64,000 bases of DNA from Sphingopyxis jiangsuensis (GCF_016734905.1 NZ_JAERPO010000001.1:1240001-1304000); one strand, 5' to 3'. Counted from the first letter of the stretch, positions 1 to 8,212 are shown. The notes: generated by a model from the letters alone, not told the origin. Program-made: numbers and translations.

Positions 1-531
1 GGAAAGTTCCTCGCCCTCGGGCAATTCCTTTGCCCATTCGGCCTTGAAGACCTCGCCTTCCTTTTCCCATTTGGCGATCAGCGCATCGCGGCTCCACACC
101 TCGCGGCGGAGCGGCTTGTCGGCGCGGATGATCTCGCGCATCTTTTCCTCGATCGCGGGCAAATCGTCCATCGAGAAGGGGTCGCGGCTCTCTGGCGCCT
201 TCACGTCATAGTAAAAGCCGTCGTCGGTCGCGGGACCAAAGGTGATCTGCGTTCCCGGCCACAGCGCCTGCACCGCTTCGGCCAGGATATGGGCATAGTC
301 GTGGCGCACCAATTCGAGCGCGTCGGCCTCGTCCTTCGCAGTAATCAGCGCGAGTTGCGTGTCGGCATCCAGCGGCCGCATGATGTCGCGCACCTCGCCG
401 TCGACGCGCGCCGCGAGCGCCGCCTTGGCAAGGCCGGGGCCGATATCCGCCGCAATCTGCGCCGGGGTAGTCCCGCGCACGACTTCACGGGCAGAGCCAT
501 CGGGAAGGGTGACACGGATCATCTCGGACAT
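1..531 (-). CDS. thrS: Threonine--tRNA ligase, N-terminal part (runs off the left edge)
   Basis: The frame is open from ATG at 531 to the window edge and gives 177 residues of threonyl-tRNA synthetase, which charges tRNA-Thr with threonine in the cytoplasm. Residues about 1-62 read as a TGS domain (IRVTLPDGSAREV). The second domain then begins with HDYAH (His77 and His81), the HxxxH motif of the ThrRS editing site that removes mischarged serine. The catalytic class II core and the anticodon-binding domain lie outside the window. A second in-frame ATG at 522 could be the true start. The strand's codon pattern is normal for the window. The 200 bp upstream are shared with a divergent small-protein operon. 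Confidence 0.95.
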   Translation of the reverse strand, partial: MSEMIRVTLPDGSAREVVRGTTPAQIAADIGPGLAKAALAARVDGEVRDIMRPLDADTQLALITAKDEADALELVRHDYAHILAEAVQALWPGTQITFGPATDDGFYYDVKAPESRDPFSMDDLPAIEEKMREIIRADKPLRREVWSRDALIAKWEKEGEVFKAEWAKELPEGEELS

Positions 532-651
532 CGGGAAAGCGGCCTTTCTGGCGGAGTTAAACTGCGCCCCTTTGCCAGCCATGCTGCGCCGCCGCAAGAG
601 GCCCGGCGTATCGTCACGCGCGCGCGTTGCCGAAGACTCGGAACAGGTTGC

Positions 652-698
652 TTGTCACTATGTAAATGACACTTGACATGCGCGACTCGCTATGTCAA
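652..698. promoter_or_regulatory. Cluster of TGACA/TGTCA half-sites, candidate operator
   Basis: TGTCA (653-657) faces TGACA (667-671), and TTGACAT (673-679) faces ATGTCAA (692-698) as a perfect 7-bp inverted repeat with a 12-bp spacer. The cluster lies 35-80 bp upstream of the 733-1514 operon, which ends in a small XRE regulator. Autoregulation by that protein is a reasonable inference. TTGACAT could also serve as a -35 element, but I see no -10 hexamer at 17 bp. Confidence 0.4.
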
Positions 699-732
699 TG
701 TTCCTTTACTATTGAACAAGGAGGCTTGACCA

Positions 733-912
733 ATGAATCCCGTTCACCGCGCCCTGCTCTGGTCGGTTGCCCTGATGGGCGTTGCTGTCGCGAGCATTTT
801 TGAGCTGGTCCCGACGGACCTCGCCAACACGCTGATCATCGTGCTGCCGGCGCTGATGATCGCGACGACGCCGCGCGCAGCACGCTGCTGCAGCCTACGC
901 GCAAAGGCCTGA
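733..912 (+). CDS. Small membrane protein, 59 aa
   Basis: ATG at 733 follows an AGGAGG-like stretch near 718-724 (aacaaggaggc) and reads 59 codons to TGA at 910-912. It is three bases from the ATG of the next gene. The protein has two hydrophobic stretches, around residues 7-22 (ALLWSVALMGVAVASI) and 32-45 (ANTLIIVLPALMIA), and a basic Cys-containing tail. It looks like a two-helix inner-membrane peptide of unknown function. Its place at the head of a membrane-protein plus XRE-regulator operon, and the good ribosome site, are the main reasons to call it real. Confidence 0.6.
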   Translation: MNPVHRALLWSVALMGVAVASIFELVPTDLANTLIIVLPALMIATTPRAARCCSLRAKA

Positions 913-915
913 CCG

Positions 916-1326
916 ATGGCGATCGATGCCCCGACCCGTCGCTATTTTCGCCGCATGGTCGCCGTTTCGGCAATTTATGTGGCCGCGATCTTCGCTGCGA
1001 GCAGCATCATCCCCGACGATGCGAAAGCGACGCCGCTGACGGTCGCCATCGCGCTCGTTCCCGGTATCGCGGTGCTCGCTTTCATCTGGGCGATCGGCAG
1101 CTTCCTTGCGGAGCTGACCGACGAATATTTGCGTTTTCTGGAGGTGAGAAAAGCGCTGATTGCAACGGCCATGACCCTCGCGCTGACTGCGACTTGGGGC
1201 ATCCTTGAAATCTATACCGACGTACCGCGGATCGAGATTTTCTGGGTGTTCCCCCTCTGGTGCATCGGCCTTGGCGTCGGCGCGCTTGTCAACAAGCTCA
1301 CGCTTGGCGACGGGGGCTGTCCGTGA
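916..1326 (+). CDS. Four-helix integral membrane protein of unknown function
   Basis: A 136-residue protein with four predicted membrane segments at about residues 13-31, 42-65, 80-99 and 107-126, and no periplasmic domain of any size. I do not recognise a named catalytic family. Its stop TGA (1324-1326) overlaps the GTG start of the XRE regulator gene, so the two are translationally coupled. Small membrane protein plus compact HTH protein is a recurrent bacterial pairing in which the regulator controls its own operon; the substrate or signal is unknown. Confidence 0.75.
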   Translation: MAIDAPTRRYFRRMVAVSAIYVAAIFAASSIIPDDAKATPLTVAIALVPGIAVLAFIWAIGSFLAELTDEYLRFLEVRKALIATAMTLALTATWGILEIYTDVPRIEIFWVFPLWCIGLGVGALVNKLTLGDGGCP

Positions 1327-1514
1327 AGAACCGGCTGAAGGTGCTGCGCGCCGAGCGCGACTGGAGCCAGGGCGACCTTGCCGAGCGGCTCAAGGTATCG
1401 CGCCAGTCGGTCAATGCGATCGAAACGGGGAAATATGACCCCTCGCTCCCACTCGCCTTTCGCATTGCCGACCTGTTCGACCTTTCGATCGAAGAGATTT
1501 TCCTGCGCGATTGA
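1323..1514 (+). CDS. Compact XRE-family helix-turn-helix regulator, 63 aa
   Basis: The GTG start at 1323 overlaps the preceding stop (GTGA). The whole protein is one Cro/C1-type HTH: KNRLKVLRAERDWSQGDLAE, followed by VSRQSVNAIETGKYDPS and a short C-terminal helix ending in EEIFLRD. This matches the 60-70 residue stand-alone XRE regulators that accompany membrane-protein operons. No ligand or metal site is visible. The likely target is the TGACA/TGTCA cluster upstream of 733, although that link is inferred only from position. Confidence 0.88.
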   Translation: MKNRLKVLRAERDWSQGDLAERLKVSRQSVNAIETGKYDPSLPLAFRIADLFDLSIEEIFLRD

Positions 1515-1536
1515 CGCATTTTCCCGGAGACTGAAC

Positions 1537-2466
1537 ATGTTGAAATGGACGTTTGCTGTGGCGTTTGCCGCAGCCTCGCTTTCGACTACCGCTGCCACTG
1601 CCGCTGCTATCCCACAAGCATGCAGCGCGCCATTGTTCGACGGAACGCGCGTTACCGTTGCAATTTCGGGCAATGGCCCCGACGTCGTATTGCTTCCGGG
1701 CCTGTCGTCACCCCGCGCGGTGTGGGATCGCACGGCACGCCGGCTGAAGGACGCGTACCGGCTCCACATCGTCCAGATCCGCGGGTTTGGCGATTCTGCG
1801 GGCGCCAATGCCACTGGGCCGGTGCTGGACCCGGCATCCAGAGAGGTCGCGGGTTATATCGACGACTGTATCTTGGGAGCGGGACGTGAAGCTCCGGCAA
1901 TCGTCGGCCACTCGATGGGCGGACTCGCCGGGCTGATGATCGCGGCGCGCCAACCCGACGCGGTCGGGAAGCTGATGATCGTCGACGCGCTGCCCTTTAT
2001 CGGCACATTGTTCGCCCCGGATGCCACTGTCGAGACGCTGCGTCCACAGGCCGAGGTGGCAGCGGGTGCGATGCGCGCAGAATACGGCCGCCCGCAGCCC
2101 GACGGACCGGTCGCCGACCCGGGCGAAAAGAGCCCGATGGGGCGCATGTCGAATAGTGCCGAAGGGCGGATTGCGGTTGCGACATGGGCAAGGGCATCCG
2201 ACCCCCGAGTGTCCGCCCAGGCCTTTTATGATGTCCTGACGACAGACATGCGCGCTGAACTCGGCTCGGTCACCGCGCCGGTGACGCTTGTCTATGCGCA
2301 AGACGATCGGGTGGCGTCGCCCGTTGCAACCAAGGCACTGTTCGAAACGCCCTATCGCGATATTGCCAACTTCCGCGCACAGATGATCTCAGATAGCCGT
2401 CACTTCCTGATGCTCGACCAGCCCGCGGCTTTTGCCGAGGCGCTCGATAAATTCTTGGCCGACTGA
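1537..2466 (+). CDS. Secreted alpha/beta hydrolase
   Basis: A 309-residue alpha/beta-hydrolase-fold enzyme with an N-terminal signal peptide (residues 1-24, ending TAAAIPQA), so it is probably periplasmic. The nucleophile elbow is GHSMGG with Ser126. The acid is probably in YAQDDR (about residue 259) and the catalytic His is His289 (DSRHF). The oxyanion region is LPGLSSPR. ATG 1537 was chosen over upstream in-frame ATGs because it begins the signal peptide, follows a GGAGA motif, and avoids running through the XRE gene. It may be co-transcribed with 733-1514. The substrate cannot be read from sequence. Confidence 0.87.
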   Translation: MLKWTFAVAFAAASLSTTAATAAAIPQACSAPLFDGTRVTVAISGNGPDVVLLPGLSSPRAVWDRTARRLKDAYRLHIVQIRGFGDSAGANATGPVLDPASREVAGYIDDCILGAGREAPAIVGHSMGGLAGLMIAARQPDAVGKLMIVDALPFIGTLFAPDATVETLRPQAEVAAGAMRAEYGRPQPDGPVADPGEKSPMGRMSNSAEGRIAVATWARASDPRVSAQAFYDVLTTDMRAELGSVTAPVTLVYAQDDRVASPVATKALFETPYRDIANFRAQMISDSRHFLMLDQPAAFAEALDKFLAD

Positions 2467-2545
2467 CGCCACAATTTAGATCCGATGCGCGTGCCGCATA
2501 GGCCCGCACTTCCACCGACAGCCACACGCGCGACAAGACACTCTT

Positions 2546-2568
2546 GCAATGATATACTGTATCACTAA
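2546..2568. promoter_or_regulatory. Zur-box-like palindrome upstream of the MerC-like gene
   Basis: The core TGATA-N5-TATCA (2550-2564) is a perfect inverted repeat. The wider 23 bp agree with the gammaproteobacterial Zur consensus (GAAATGTTATA centre) at about 15 positions by eye. It ends 32 bp before the ATG at 2601, where a repressor would block transcription. The window is GC-rich, so this AT-rich island stands out. Fur or another metalloregulator of the same family is an alternative. Confidence 0.5.
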
Positions 2569-2600
2569 ATGGGGCGTACGCCTGATCGAAAGCTCCGTAC

Positions 2601-3029
2601 ATGTCCCTTGCCGTCGCGCACCGTCCGTCCCTGCGTCATCGCGCCGCCGATCTTGCGGGTGTCGCGTTGTCCGTCGCCTGCCTCGTCCATTGTCTGGCCC
2701 TGCCGCTCGCCCTCGTGCTTGCGCCCGCCCTTTCGACATGGCTGGACCTTTCCGGCGAAGTCCACGCCGCGATATTGATGCTGGCGCTGCCGGCTGCGCT
2801 TGTCGCCATGGTTGGGGGATGGCGGCGGCATAGGCGGCCGATGCCGGCCCTGCTGGCAGCGACAGGCCTGACGCTTCTTGCGCTGGGCCTTGCCGCGCAC
2901 GAAACTTGGCTGCCGGTGGCCGACCCCGAGATCGCCGACCGGTTTTTCTCCGGCGCAGGGGCGCTGCTGCTCGCCGGCGCACACCTCATCAACTGGCGCC
3001 GCGGCGGCCATCCGGCGACGCATGATTGA
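2601..3029 (+). CDS. MerC-domain membrane protein, probably metal-linked
   Basis: A 142-residue inner-membrane protein with four hydrophobic segments (about residues 14-38, 52-69, 81-97 and 115-131). The first contains CLVHC, the Cys-x-x-His-Cys pattern of MerC-type proteins, which in mer operons pass Hg(II) across the membrane. No merA, merR, merT or merP gene is nearby, so mercury resistance is unlikely. With a Zur-box-like operator just upstream, handling of zinc or another thiophilic metal is a better guess. The C-terminus is a short polar tail with two His residues. A DUF6356 gene follows 78 bp downstream. Confidence 0.78.
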   Translation: MSLAVAHRPSLRHRAADLAGVALSVACLVHCLALPLALVLAPALSTWLDLSGEVHAAILMLALPAALVAMVGGWRRHRRPMPALLAATGLTLLALGLAAHETWLPVADPEIADRFFSGAGALLLAGAHLINWRRGGHPATHD

Positions 3030-3107
3030 ATGGTGCGAGCGCGGCTGCGCTTGCGAGGCACCGCAGCGCCCGCTAGGGCGGCACCCATACGGAAGGAAGC
3101 CCAGTCG

Positions 3108-3362
3108 ATGTTCAACCGCCTGTTTGTCGATCACCCCAAAAGCGTCGACGAAAGCTATATCGAACATTTCGGCGTCGCGTCGAAATTCGGTGTGACGATG
3201 ATCTGGGGCGGACTTTGTGCGCTGGTCCACGCAATCGTCCCCGGCTGGTGCATCACCACGGGAAGCGACACGATCCGGCGACTCAACAAGATCATGGTCG
3301 AACAGCGCGCCGCAAAAGGCCAGGCGGCCATACAGGTCAACACTGTCGACTGGGTGATCTGA
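3108..3362 (+). CDS. DUF6356 family small protein
   Basis: An 84-residue protein starting MFNRLFVDHPKSVDESYIEH, which I recognise as the DUF6356 pattern common in alphaproteobacteria. There is one hydrophobic segment (about residues 30-46, VTMIWGGLCALVHAIVPGW) and a polar C-terminal helix. ATG 3108 is preferred to an open upstream extension from 3030 because family members begin at this MF-like motif and AAGGAAG precedes it. Function is unknown. The gene sits between the MerC-like protein and an ABHD10-like hydrolase, all in the same direction and closely spaced. Confidence 0.75.
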   Translation: MFNRLFVDHPKSVDESYIEHFGVASKFGVTMIWGGLCALVHAIVPGWCITTGSDTIRRLNKIMVEQRAAKGQAAIQVNTVDWVI

Positions 3363-3366
3363 ACCC

Positions 3367-4131
3367 ATGACGGATGGTCCCGCGTTTCAGCTCCTCGACC
3401 GCACCGGCCGCCCACGCCTCGCCTATCGCCATATCGCTGGCACCGGCCCGACGATCGTCTTCCTCCCCGGTTATATGTCCGACATGGAGGGCGGCAAGGC
3501 GACGGCGCTCTATGCCTGGGCTGCCGCCGAAGGGCGGGCATGCCTGCTGCTCGACTATGCCGGGTGCGGATCGTCGGAGGGTTTGTTTGCCGAGCAGGAC
3601 CTGATCGACTGGCGGGGCGATGTGCTCGACCTGATCGACGCGAAGGCTGAAGGGCCGGTGCTGCTGGTCGGCTCATCGATGGGCGGCTGGCTGATGCTCC
3701 TGGTGGCGCTCGCGCTTGTCCGGCGCGACGGTCCGGCGCGCGTGGCCGGACTTGTCGGCATTGCTGCGGCGCCCGATTTCACGGACTGGGGCTTCAGCGA
3801 CGAAGAGAAAGCGATCATCCAGGCCGAAGGCGAGCTGCGCGAGGACACGCCCTACAGCGACCAGCCCTATGTGACGACGCGGCGTTTTTGGCAGTCGGGC
3901 GAGGCAAATCGGTTGCTCGACGCTCCGATCCCCCTTGCCTGCCCCGTGCGCCTGCTCCACGGGCAAGCCGACGGCGACGTCCCGCCCGGGATCAGCCATC
4001 GCCTCGCCGCCGCGCTGGCGAGCGAGGATGTACAGGTCACGCTGGTCAAGGGCGGCGATCACCGCCTGTCGCGTGAGGGCGACATCGCGCTACTCATCGA
4101 TACCGTCGCGCGGCTTGCAACGAACGATTAG
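3367..4131 (+). CDS. Alpha/beta hydrolase, ABHD10-like
   Basis: A 254-residue cytosolic alpha/beta hydrolase with oxyanion motif LPGYMSDM, nucleophile elbow GSSMGG (Ser104), and C-terminal His near residue 233 in GGDHRLS. The block RVAGLVGIAAAPDFT after the elbow is characteristic of proteins related to mammalian ABHD10, an acyl-protein thioesterase and acyl-glucuronide hydrolase. That supports an esterase or thioesterase, but the substrate is not proven. It starts 5 bp after the DUF6356 stop and is followed 9 bp later by a hotdog-fold thioesterase gene, so the three are probably one transcript. Confidence 0.85.
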   Translation: MTDGPAFQLLDRTGRPRLAYRHIAGTGPTIVFLPGYMSDMEGGKATALYAWAAAEGRACLLLDYAGCGSSEGLFAEQDLIDWRGDVLDLIDAKAEGPVLLVGSSMGGWLMLLVALALVRRDGPARVAGLVGIAAAPDFTDWGFSDEEKAIIQAEGELREDTPYSDQPYVTTRRFWQSGEANRLLDAPIPLACPVRLLHGQADGDVPPGISHRLAAALASEDVQVTLVKGGDHRLSREGDIALLIDTVARLATND

Positions 4132-4139
4132 AGGAATAA

Positions 4140-4577
4140 ATGGCCCGCAGCGATTTCAAGTTCCACGTCCGAAAACGCGTCCGCTATGCCGAAATCGACG
4201 CGCAGGCGGTCGTGTTCAACAGCCGCTACCTCGAATATTTCGACATCGGCATCACCGAATATTGGCGGGCAGTCGGCATCTATGAACGCTGGCCGGTCCA
4301 CGACAGCCCCGAGTTTCACGTCGCGCGCGCCGAGGTCGACTACAAGGTGCCCATGCTGGTCGACGAAGAGATCGACATCTGCGTGCGCTGTTCGCGGATC
4401 GGACGCAGTTCGGCGACATTTCTTTTCGAACTTCACGGCGCGGGCAAGGAGGATTTGCGCGCCACCGGGCTTGAGGTCAGCGTCCATGTCGCCGAAGCGC
4501 GCGGCGCCCCCGCTCCCGTGCCCGATGAAATCGTAAACATGTTCGAAGCATTTGAAGGATGCGCGCTCCGCGCCTAA
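4140..4577 (+). CDS. Acyl-CoA thioesterase, 4HBT hotdog family
   Basis: A 145-residue single-hotdog protein. The N-terminal strand and active-site helix read VRYAEIDAQAVVFNSRYLEY, with the acidic residue and VVFNSRYLEYFD helix typical of 4-hydroxybenzoyl-CoA thioesterase/YbgC relatives. It hydrolyses acyl-CoA thioesters in the cytosol; chain preference is not visible. GAGGAATAA directly before ATG 4140 is a good ribosome site. It lies 9 bp from both neighbours, the ABHD10-like hydrolase and glyoxalase I. Confidence 0.87.
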   Translation: MARSDFKFHVRKRVRYAEIDAQAVVFNSRYLEYFDIGITEYWRAVGIYERWPVHDSPEFHVARAEVDYKVPMLVDEEIDICVRCSRIGRSSATFLFELHGAGKEDLRATGLEVSVHVAEARGAPAPVPDEIVNMFEAFEGCALRA

Positions 4578-4586
4578 ATTGCCCCC

Positions 4587-5024
4587 ATGACCAAATATCT
4601 CCACACGATGATCCGCGTCAGCGATCCCGACGCGACAATCGACTTTTTCAAGCTGATCGGGCTCGAAGAAGTTCGCCGCTTTGATAATGAAAAGGGCCGC
4701 TTCACGCTGATCTTCCTCGCCGCTCCCGGGCAGGAGGGGATCGCCGAGGTCGAGCTTACTTATAATTGGCCGCCCGAAGACGGTAGCGCGCCCGAGGCCT
4801 ATTCGGGCGGGCGCAATTTCGGCCATCTCGCCTATCGCGTCGAAAATATCTATGACACCTGCCAGCGCCTGATGGACGCGGGAGTGACGATCAATCGCCC
4901 GCCGCGCGACGGACATATGGCCTTTGTGCGCTCGCCCGACGGCATTTCGGTCGAATTGCTGCAGGACGGCTATCTCGACCCCGCCGAACCCTGGGCGTCG
5001 ATGCCGAACAGCGGAAGCTGGTAA
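4587..5024 (+). CDS. gloA: Lactoylglutathione lyase (glyoxalase I)
   Basis: A 145-residue VOC-fold protein that converts the methylglyoxal-glutathione hemithioacetal to S-lactoylglutathione. The four metal ligands expected of the family are visible: His6 (YLHTMIRV), Glu56 (AEVELTYN), His80 (NFGHLAY) and Glu123 (SVELLQDG). Length is normal for the short bacterial, usually Ni(II)-type enzyme. A glyoxalase II gene follows directly, so both steps of methylglyoxal detoxification are encoded together, which supports the substrate assignment over other VOC enzymes. Confidence 0.92.
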   Translation: MTKYLHTMIRVSDPDATIDFFKLIGLEEVRRFDNEKGRFTLIFLAAPGQEGIAEVELTYNWPPEDGSAPEAYSGGRNFGHLAYRVENIYDTCQRLMDAGVTINRPPRDGHMAFVRSPDGISVELLQDGYLDPAEPWASMPNSGSW

Positions 5025-5091
5025 GCAACCAAGGCTGCTTCGTCTTCGCGCCGTCTATGCTATGAACGATGGACGGGGGAAAGGAGACGAG

Positions 5092-5820
5092 ATGGCTGCG
5101 CTTGAAATCGTCCGCATTCCGGTCCTCAGCGACAATTATGTCTGGCTGGTCCACGAGTCCGAAAGCGGCGCAACGATGGTGGTCGATCCGGCGGTCGCCG
5201 ACCCGGTGCTCGCGGCGGCAACCGAGCGAGGCTGGACGATTACCGACATCTGGAACACGCACTGGCACCCCGATCACACGGGAGGAAACGCCGCAATCAA
5301 GGAGGCGACGGGGTGTACGATCACCGGGCCCGCCGCCGAAGCGGCGCGCATCCCGACGCTCGACATCACGGTAACGGGCGGCGACACGGTGCGCCTCGGC
5401 AATCATGTCGCCGCGGTGTGGGACGTTCCCGCGCACACAGCGGGACATATCGCCTATCATTTCGCCGATGATGGCGCGATCTTTGTCGGCGACACCTTGT
5501 TTGCGATGGGATGCGGGCGCCTGTTCGAAGGCACCGCCGAACAGATGTTCGCGAACATGCAGCGGCTGGCAGAGCTGGACGACGCGACGCGCGTTTACTG
5601 CGCGCACGAATATACTTTGTCCAACGCGCGCTTTGCCGTCACGGTCGAACCCGACAACAGCGCACTCGCAAAGCGCCTTGCCGCAGTCGAGACCGCGCGA
5701 AGCGCCGGTGACGCAACCGTGCCGACAACTATCGGAGAAGAGCGGGCCACCAACCCCTTTTTGCGCGCCAACAGCGCGACCGAACTCGGTCGTATTCGCG
5801 CCTTGAAAGATGCCGCCTGA
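5092..5820 (+). CDS. gloB: Hydroxyacylglutathione hydrolase (glyoxalase II)
   Basis: A 242-residue metallo-beta-lactamase-fold enzyme that hydrolyses S-lactoylglutathione to D-lactate and glutathione. The THxHxDH signature reads THWHPDHTGG (His57, His59, Asp61, His62). Further metal ligands are in PAHTAGHIAYH, GDTLFAMGCGRLFEG and YCAHEYT. ATG 5092 was chosen because AAGGAGA stands 6 bp before it and the conserved LEIVRIPVLSDNY begins just after; an ATG at 5062 is possible. The gene follows gloA by 67 bp. Confidence 0.94.
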   Translation: MAALEIVRIPVLSDNYVWLVHESESGATMVVDPAVADPVLAAATERGWTITDIWNTHWHPDHTGGNAAIKEATGCTITGPAAEAARIPTLDITVTGGDTVRLGNHVAAVWDVPAHTAGHIAYHFADDGAIFVGDTLFAMGCGRLFEGTAEQMFANMQRLAELDDATRVYCAHEYTLSNARFAVTVEPDNSALAKRLAAVETARSAGDATVPTTIGEERATNPFLRANSATELGRIRALKDAA

Positions 5821-5884
5821 TGCGCCGGCTTCAGCGCCTATTCATTATCGATAACAATAATCGCAAGTCGCAAGGAGCATATTC

Positions 5885-6331
5885 ATGGCAAAGCTGAATC
5901 TCGTGGGGGCCGCGCTGCTGGCTGCGGCGATGCCGCTTGCTACCGGCTGCGCCCCTGCCGGTTCGGGCGAGCCCGGCGCCGCTGCACTAACGCCGCGGCA
6001 GGCCGAAACGCTCGACAAACAGCTTGCGGGCAAGGTCGCGGGTGAACCGACCAAATGCCTGCCCAACTTCCGCACACTTGACCTCGTCCGCGTATCGGAC
6101 GACATCTTGCTCTATCGCAGCGGATCGAACCTCGTTTATCGCAACAATCTCAAGAGCAGCTGCCCGGGCCTCGCACGCGACAGCGATATATTGGTCATCG
6201 AACAATATGGGTCATCGACCTGTTCGGGCGACTTTTTTCATCTGGTCGACCGATCGAGCGGCATTCGCGGTCCGACCTGCGTTTTTGGCGACTTCGTCCC
6301 CTATCGCAAACCGGCGGGGGACAAGGGCTAG
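5885..6331 (+). CDS. Lipoprotein, DUF6491-like
   Basis: A 148-residue protein with a lipoprotein signal (lipobox LATGC, Cys22), so it is anchored in the cell envelope. The mature part holds CLPNFRTLDLVRVSDDILLYR, split here as one conserved N-terminal block, then SCPGLARDSDILV, a CSGD motif and CVFGDFVPY. The four Cys residues suggest two disulfides. This is the pattern I associate with DUF6491 proteins of sphingomonads and xanthomonads, whose function is unknown. AAGGAG precedes the ATG. It converges on the acyl-CoA synthetase gene through a hairpin terminator. Confidence 0.75.
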   Translation: MAKLNLVGAALLAAAMPLATGCAPAGSGEPGAAALTPRQAETLDKQLAGKVAGEPTKCLPNFRTLDLVRVSDDILLYRSGSNLVYRNNLKSSCPGLARDSDILVIEQYGSSTCSGDFFHLVDRSSGIRGPTCVFGDFVPYRKPAGDKG

Positions 6332-6345
6332 GCTCCGGCCCGGCA

Positions 6346-6397
6346 GCAGGCGAGGTTCCGGTTTGCACCGAGCTCTTCGGGTCGCACCCTCGCCTGC
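6346..6397. terminator. Bidirectional hairpin between convergent genes
   Basis: GCAGGCGAGG (6346-6355) pairs perfectly with CCTCGCCTGC (6388-6397). The loop can fold further. There is no long U-run on either side, so it is a hairpin of terminator position rather than a classic Rho-independent site. It lies between the stop codons of two convergent genes. Confidence 0.45.
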
Positions 6398-6406
6398 GAT
6401 ATGCGC

Positions 6407-8212
6407 CTACGCTTTGTAGAGCGACGCGATTTTCTCTTCATAGACCTGCCGCAGCACATGGCGGCGGATCTTCATCGACGGCGTCATCTGTTCGTTCTCG
6501 ATCGTGAAAGGCTCGTCGGCAAAGTCGAACTTCCGCACCTTTTCGATGACCGAAAGCTGGCCGTTGACGCGGTCGACCGCCGCGCGCACCGCCGCGCGAA
6601 ATTTCTCATGCTCGCGCAGCAGCTTCATGTCCTTGGGCAGCCCCTGTTCCTCGGCCCATTCGCTCGCCCATTCGGGATCGGGCACCAGGATGCCGACCAG
6701 GTGCGGACGCTTGTCGCCATAGACCATCGCCTGCAGGATTTCGGGCTGCAATGTCAGCATTCCTTCGACCCGCTGCGGCGACACATTGTCGCCCTTGTCG
6801 TTGACGATCAGATCCTTCTTGCGGTCGGTGATGACGATGCGGCCCGCCTCGTCGACATGACCGATGTCGCCCGTGTGGAGCCAGCCGTCGACCAGCACAC
6901 GCTGCGTTTCCGCCTCGTTGCGCCAATAGCCCTTCATCACCAGCTCGCCGCGCACGCAAATCTCGCCGTCGTCGGCGATGCGCACCTCGGTGTTCATCAG
7001 CGGCGGCCCGACCGTGTCCATCTTGAGCCCGGTTTTCGGTCGGTTGCAGCTGATCACCGGCCCTGCCTCGGTCTGCCCATAACCCTGTAGCAGCGTAAGG
7101 CCGATCGAATGGAAAAACACGCCGATTTCGGGATTGAGCGGTGCGCCGCCTGAGACGAGCGCCTTCATCCGGCCGCCGAAACGCTTCTGAATCTTGGGCC
7201 GGAAAAGCCGGTTGAGCAGCATGTCGACCGGCCGGTCGAGCACCCCCATGCGCCGCTCATAATCCTTTTCGCCGACGCGCAGCGCCTGCGCGAGCATCCA
7301 ATTGGCCAGCTTGCCCTGCTTTTCGAGCGCCTTGATCATCCGCGCGCGGATCACCTCGAACAGCCGGGGGACGACCACCATGATCGTCGGGCGCGTCTCC
7401 TCGATATTGGCGACGAGCTTTTCGAGCCCCTCGCTGTAATAGATTTGCGCGCCGACCATGATCGGGAGGAATTGCCCGCCCGAATGTTCATAGGCGTGGC
7501 TCAAGGGCAGGAAGGACAGGAACACCTCTTCCTCCCCGATCCCGAAATCATTGACCAGCACCTCGGCGGCGCCGGCCGCATTGTGCAGGATGGCGCCGTG
7601 ATGCTGCATCACCCCGCGCGGCGCGCCGCCGGTGCCGCTGGTGTAGATGAGGCAGGCAAGGTCGTCGCGCTTGACGCCAAGGCCGCGCGCCTTGGTTTCT
7701 TCGACATAGGTCGCGCCGTCGGTGACGAGGGGCGCCCAGTCGCAAATCTCGACATCGCCCTGCTGCCCGACGCGCAGCGGCTCCATGCTGATAACCAGCT
7801 TTGCATCGGACCGCATCACCGCTGGCATCAGGACGCGCGCAAGTTTCGCGGTTGACACGATGACCGCGCGCGCGCCGCTGTTGTCGAGGATATGCTGGTG
7901 ATCGCGCTCGGTGTTGGTCGTGTAGGTCGGGACGGTGACGCATCCCGCCGCCATGATTCCCAGATCGGCGATGCAGAATTCGGGGCGGTTTTCGCTGACC
8001 AGCACGACGCGGTCGCCTTCTTTCAGCCCGAGCTTGCGCAGGTTGTGCGCGAGCGCCGCAACCTGGTTCGCAACCTCGTTCCAGCTCAGCGGTTGCCACG
8101 CGCGATCGGCCTTGCGCCACAGAAAGGGCGAATCGCCTCCCTTTTCTGCACGGTCAAAGAACATCGCGACCAGACTCGGAAAATGGTCGAGATGTGGATT
8201 CTCCAGCTTCAT
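6407..8212 (-). CDS. Long-chain acyl-CoA synthetase / AMP-forming ligase
   Basis: A 601-residue member of the ANL adenylating superfamily that activates a fatty acid with ATP and CoA. The P-loop-like A3 motif reads YTSGTGGAPRGVM, with GG where TGxPKG is usual. A5 is LLQGYGQTEAGPV and A7 is GWLHTGDIG, followed by ITDRKKDLIV (A8). The near C-terminal catalytic lysine region is SMKIRR. The overall pattern is that of eukaryotic-like FadD15-type long-chain synthetases (about 600 aa) rather than E. coli FadD. ATG 8212 begins the conserved block. It stands alone on the minus strand, with ggt upstream. Confidence 0.9.
   Translation of the reverse strand: MKLENPHLDHFPSLVAMFFDRAEKGGDSPFLWRKADRAWQPLSWNEVANQVAALAHNLRKLGLKEGDRVVLVSENRPEFCIADLGIMAAGCVTVPTYTTNTERDHQHILDNSGARAVIVSTAKLARVLMPAVMRSDAKLVISMEPLRVGQQGDVEICDWAPLVTDGATYVEETKARGLGVKRDDLACLIYTSGTGGAPRGVMQHHGAILHNAAGAAEVLVNDFGIGEEEVFLSFLPLSHAYEHSGGQFLPIMVGAQIYYSEGLEKLVANIEETRPTIMVVVPRLFEVIRARMIKALEKQGKLANWMLAQALRVGEKDYERRMGVLDRPVDMLLNRLFRPKIQKRFGGRMKALVSGGAPLNPEIGVFFHSIGLTLLQGYGQTEAGPVISCNRPKTGLKMDTVGPPLMNTEVRIADDGEICVRGELVMKGYWRNEAETQRVLVDGWLHTGDIGHVDEAGRIVITDRKKDLIVNDKGDNVSPQRVEGMLTLQPEILQAMVYGDKRPHLVGILVPDPEWASEWAEEQGLPKDMKLLREHEKFRAAVRAAVDRVNGQLSVIEKVRKFDFADEPFTIENEQMTPSMKIRRHVLRQVYEEKIASLYKA

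Noticed and set aside
289..676. Plus-strand frames of 105-126 codons at the left edge
   Set aside because: They run antisense to thrS and their translations are compositionally typical of shadows.
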